Assembly (NCBI GenBank): GCA_030430725.1 | Contig: JAUIKP010000140.1 | Coordinates: 1-7,831, forward strand | Reading direction: 5' to 3' | DNA: 7,831 nt | Source: Nitrospiria bacterium | GTDB taxonomy: Bacteria > Nitrospirota > Nitrospiria > Nitrospirales > UBA8639 | Shown here: one piece after another, positions 5,688-7,831 of the stretch | Layout of the letters: the number at the start of each line of letters is the position of its first letter | Numbering within the stretch: position 1 is the stretch's first letter | The notes under the pieces: generated by a model | What the model saw: only the letters and a program-made list of their open reading frames with translations | Databases searched by the model: none | What the model was told of the DNA's origin: nothing | Made by a program: the position numbers and the translations under genes

Positions 5688-5891
5688 GTGCCATCCGAAT
5701 CTCAACGACCCGCTCAACGCCCACCCGTCTGGATGTGGATCAGTGCCGATGGAGGACGATGGCGGATTAATCATACACCAAACGGGGTGTGGTCCTGTCG
5801 GATTGGTCTCGGGGGAAAACGTGTTGGATCCTGGAAAACCGGACTTCCTCCTAGCCTGGACTCCTGGCCCAAGAGCAACAATCAGGAATAG
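5688..5891 (+). CDS. Small Trp/Gly-rich protein of unknown function
   Basis: A 67-residue protein beginning at GTG 5688, preceded by GGAGG (5678-5682) with a 5-base spacer. This is one of the best ribosome binding sites in the window and decides the start. The middle reads VWMWISADGGRWRINHTPNG then VWSCRIG and GKRVGSWKTG, giving a pattern of short beta strands rich in Trp, Arg and Gly. The tail is Pro/Ser-rich and polar. It has one Cys, no membrane segment and no signal peptide; the net charge is positive. The pattern suggests a small beta-sheet protein, possibly nucleic-acid binding, but I do not recognise a family. It stands alone on the plus strand between the divergent TraB-like gene and the 103-residue minus-strand gene, whose stop lies 35 bases away. 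Another plus-strand frame across 5635-5949 lacks a ribosome binding site and overlaps the next gene. Confidence 0.6.
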   Translation: MPSESQRPAQRPPVWMWISADGGRWRINHTPNGVWSCRIGLGGKRVGSWKTGLPPSLDSWPKSNNQE

Positions 5892-5926
5892 AAAAATCCC
5901 CTTGCCCTGGGTTTCTCGTGTGACAC

Positions 5927-6238
5927 TTACAAGTCAAACAGGAAGTTAACATTATTCCCGCCAAAGGCTTTGACTGTTCCCTCAATCACTTTTTCGTTCT
6001 CTGAATACACCCACACCGCCACATCCGATAATCCAGTGAGTTGCTTCATCTGTTCCATAAGAACCAGAATGATTTTCCGGCCTCGCTCGCGATCGGCCGA
6101 CAAGCGATGAAACAGCCGTTGGGTCACATGAAGTTGGAGAAGGTGTCCCTTCACAATCACATTGGTAATCTCAGGATTTTGCCCCATTTGACTTTTAATG
6201 GCTTCGATGATCTCTTCATTCGTTTTTTGGGATGTCAT
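5927..6238 (-). CDS. Unrecognised 103-residue protein downstream of aminopeptidase P
   Basis: The ATG at 6238 is preceded by GGAG with an 8-base spacer, a sound start. The product is a soluble mixed alpha/beta protein: a polar N-terminal helix (NEEIIEAIKSQMGQ), a strand ITNVIVKGHLLQLHV, an Arg-rich stretch HRLSADRERGRK, a long helix IILVLMEQMKQLTGLS and a last strand VAVWVYSENEKVIEG before an aromatic tail ending FLFDL. It has no Cys, signal peptide or membrane segment. The size and alternation resemble small regulatory or ribosome-associated folds, but there is no motif to name one. It follows the aminopeptidase P stop by 54 bases on the same strand, with no terminator in between, so the two are probably co-transcribed. 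The function is unknown. Confidence 0.8.
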   Translation of the reverse strand: MTSQKTNEEIIEAIKSQMGQNPEITNVIVKGHLLQLHVTQRLFHRLSADRERGRKIILVLMEQMKQLTGLSDVAVWVYSENEKVIEGTVKAFGGNNVNFLFDL

Positions 6239-6292
6239 ATATAAAGCTCCAATTTGAATAGTGTTCGATCGGGGTTAGACAAACAGGCGGAT

Positions 6293-7831
6293 TTAGCTAA
6301 GGGGTTGTGTTGCCTGCTCTAACCAGGTACGCGTATCCGTATCGACGACGGATTGGAGGTCCTTCCACACGCGGGCATGATAGGTATCCACCCACTGACG
6401 CTCTTTGAGCGATAACACCTCAATGGCAATGAGGGCTCGTTCAAATGGCACAATCGTCAGGGTATCAAAGGCAAGAAATCTCCGCGTTGAGTTCTTGAAG
6501 GACTCATCCTTCACCACCGTCACCAGGTTTTCCAAGCGAATCCCATAGGCACCGGTTTTGTAATAACCAGGTTCATTTGACACAATCATCCCCGGCTTCA
6601 GGGCGACGGCATTGGCAGCCTTCCCGATCCGTTGTGGCCCTTCATGGACCCCCAAAAAACTCCCGACTCCGTGGCCTGTCCCATGATCATAATCCAACCC
6701 CATTGCCCATAGGGGTGCACGTGCCAGCGCATCCAATTGGCTGCCTGTGGTCCCTTCAGGAAATCTGGCCGTGGCCAGAGCAATATGGCCTTGTAACACG
6801 CGTGTATAACGATCACGATGTTCGTCCGAAGGACGTCCAATCGCAATGGTCCGGGTGATATCGGTCGTTCCGTCCAAATACTGACCGCCGGAATCCACCA
6901 GATATAAGGTCCCCGACTCCAGGCGCCGATTCGTCTCTGAGGTCGAATGATAATGCACAATGGCGCCATTTGGCCCTGCGCCCGAAATTGTAGGGAAGCT
7001 GCAATCCTCCCACAACGCCTGCTTTCGCCGACAGGAATCAAGATAGTCCACGGCATTTAATTCCGTCACCCGTCCCTTGGGGCCCTCCCGTGCCAGCCAC
7101 GCCAGAAATTGACACACAGCCACTCCATCCCGTTGATGCGCCGCATAGGCCCCGGCAATTTCTACCGGATTTTTACAGGCCTTTGGCAGCACACAGGGAT
7201 CATCTTTATGGACAAGGTCAGCCCCACTCCGGGTTAATGTGGTAAAAATCCAGGAGTTGGTCTTGGCTGGATCGCACAGCACCCGATTCCTATGGGCTCC
7301 CAACTGTTGTAAGCCGGCTTCAAATTCCTCCGGCCGTGCAAAGGAAATATCCGGACCCAAATGCGCTTGTAAGCCCGGGGTGATTTTTTTCGGATCGACA
7401 AATAGGGCAACCCGCCCGGTGGCGAAGAGAATAGCCCGGCACAATGGTAGCGGAGAATGGGCGACATCCGATCCGCGAATGTTCAACAACCAGGCAATGG
7501 AATCGGGTGCCGTAATGATGGCCGCATCGATCCGGTATTCTGAAAAACTCCGACCTAAAATCTCACGCTTATCCTGGGAACTTTGACCGGAAAACTCCAG
7601 GAGATGAGGCTTGATCCCACCTGAAGGCAGTTGAGGCCGATCATGCCAGACGGCATCGATTGGATTCGATACACAGGGAACGAGTTGTGCACCGACCCGT
7701 TCAGATGCTGTCTGAAACCGTTCGAGATCCTGGGGAGTATGAAGCCAGGGGTCATAGCCGATTCGATCGGTAAGTGTTGCATGAAGTGCCAACCATTCCT
7801 CCGGTGAGGTTTCCCCACTATTGTGAAGCGT
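6293..7831 (-). CDS. Aminopeptidase P (Xaa-Pro aminopeptidase, M24B), three-domain type, N-terminus cut by window edge
   Basis: A metallopeptidase that removes the N-terminal residue from peptides with Pro at position 2, probably in cytoplasmic peptide turnover. The window holds 512 residues, and the frame is open to the right edge, so the true start is outside. A TTG at 7792 is only internal, because the 13 residues before it (including SGETSPEEW) fit the family. Counting from the edge, the creatinase-like first domain ends near residue 80 and the second covers about 85-215 (DSIAWLLNIRGSDV is typical). The pita-bread catalytic domain follows. Its metal ligands are D313 and D324 (VDSGGQYLDGTTDITRT), H387 (HGTGHGVGSF), E420 (SNEPGYY) and E434 (RLENLV). 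The C-terminal tail with W-V-D-x-Y-H matches the long form known from animal XPNPEP1, about 600 residues, rather than the shorter E. coli PepP. No signal peptide can be judged. Confidence 0.96.
   Translation of the reverse strand, partial: TLHNSGETSPEEWLALHATLTDRIGYDPWLHTPQDLERFQTASERVGAQLVPCVSNPIDAVWHDRPQLPSGGIKPHLLEFSGQSSQDKREILGRSFSEYRIDAAIITAPDSIAWLLNIRGSDVAHSPLPLCRAILFATGRVALFVDPKKITPGLQAHLGPDISFARPEEFEAGLQQLGAHRNRVLCDPAKTNSWIFTTLTRSGADLVHKDDPCVLPKACKNPVEIAGAYAAHQRDGVAVCQFLAWLAREGPKGRVTELNAVDYLDSCRRKQALWEDCSFPTISGAGPNGAIVHYHSTSETNRRLESGTLYLVDSGGQYLDGTTDITRTIAIGRPSDEHRDRYTRVLQGHIALATARFPEGTTGSQLDALARAPLWAMGLDYDHGTGHGVGSFLGVHEGPQRIGKAANAVALKPGMIVSNEPGYYKTGAYGIRLENLVTVVKDESFKNSTRRFLAFDTLTIVPFERALIAIEVLSLKERQWVDTYHARVWKDLQSVVDTDTRTWLEQATQPLS

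Noticed and set aside
5892..5926. Minus-strand terminator after the 103-residue gene (GGGGATTTTT)
   Set aside because: The T-run is present, but the stem is only about three GC pairs, too weak to call.
5635..5949. A 104-codon plus-strand frame overlapping the Trp-rich gene
   Set aside because: No ribosome binding site, it overlaps the end of the 103-residue minus-strand gene, and the alternative frame at 5688 has a strong Shine-Dalgarno sequence.
1..7831. CRISPR arrays, tRNA or rRNA genes, insertion sequences or phage attachment sites
   Set aside because: No regularly spaced direct repeats, no RNA-gene signatures and no transposase or integrase reading frames were seen.

Overview
This looks like an ordinary chromosomal stretch of a bacterium with moderate GC (about half by eye). 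The mix of genes and two short unrecognised proteins suggest a Nitrospira-like member of the Nitrospirota. That assignment rests on a general impression of protein style, not on a marker gene, so it is tentative. There are no rRNA or tRNA genes, no CRISPR array, no insertion sequence and no phage genes. Most genes lie on the minus strand.

Layout, left to right. (1) The 3' part of a plus-strand gene with a caspase-like catalytic cysteine motif enters from the left edge. It ends just before a strong symmetrical terminator (508-550) that also faces the minus-strand genes. (2) A minus-strand pair encodes an ECF sigma factor and a ChrR-type cupin anti-sigma factor, with stop and start codons overlapping as ATGA. 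The anti-sigma keeps the cupin metal ligands but has lost the two histidines of the classical zinc anti-sigma motif. (3) A roughly 360-base gap (1939-2299) holds a plausible promoter for the sigma gene, a compact hairpin and a doubtful 47-codon reading frame. (4) A minus-strand SIMPL (DUF541) exported protein is followed by a COG0523 (CobW-type) GTPase, 45 bases apart and probably co-transcribed. (5) A small plus-strand four-cysteine protein sits between SIMPL and a TraB/PrgY-family membrane protein. (6) A short tryptophan- and glycine-rich plus-strand protein with a very good ribosome binding site lies divergent from the TraB-like gene. (7) At the right, a three-domain aminopeptidase P, cut by the window edge, is followed by an unrecognised 103-residue protein.

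How the genes may work together: the sigma/anti-sigma pair is a self-contained stress or redox switch. The SIMPL protein (a family linked to oxidative stress) and the COG0523 metal-chaperone-type GTPase could belong to a metal or redox response, but nothing in the sequence shows that the sigma factor controls them. I see no convincing new multi-gene system. The items most worth a second look are the cupin anti-sigma with a degenerate zinc finger, the caspase-like fragment with His in place of the usual Asp before the catalytic Cys motif, and the two short proteins at 4122-4304 and 5688-5891.
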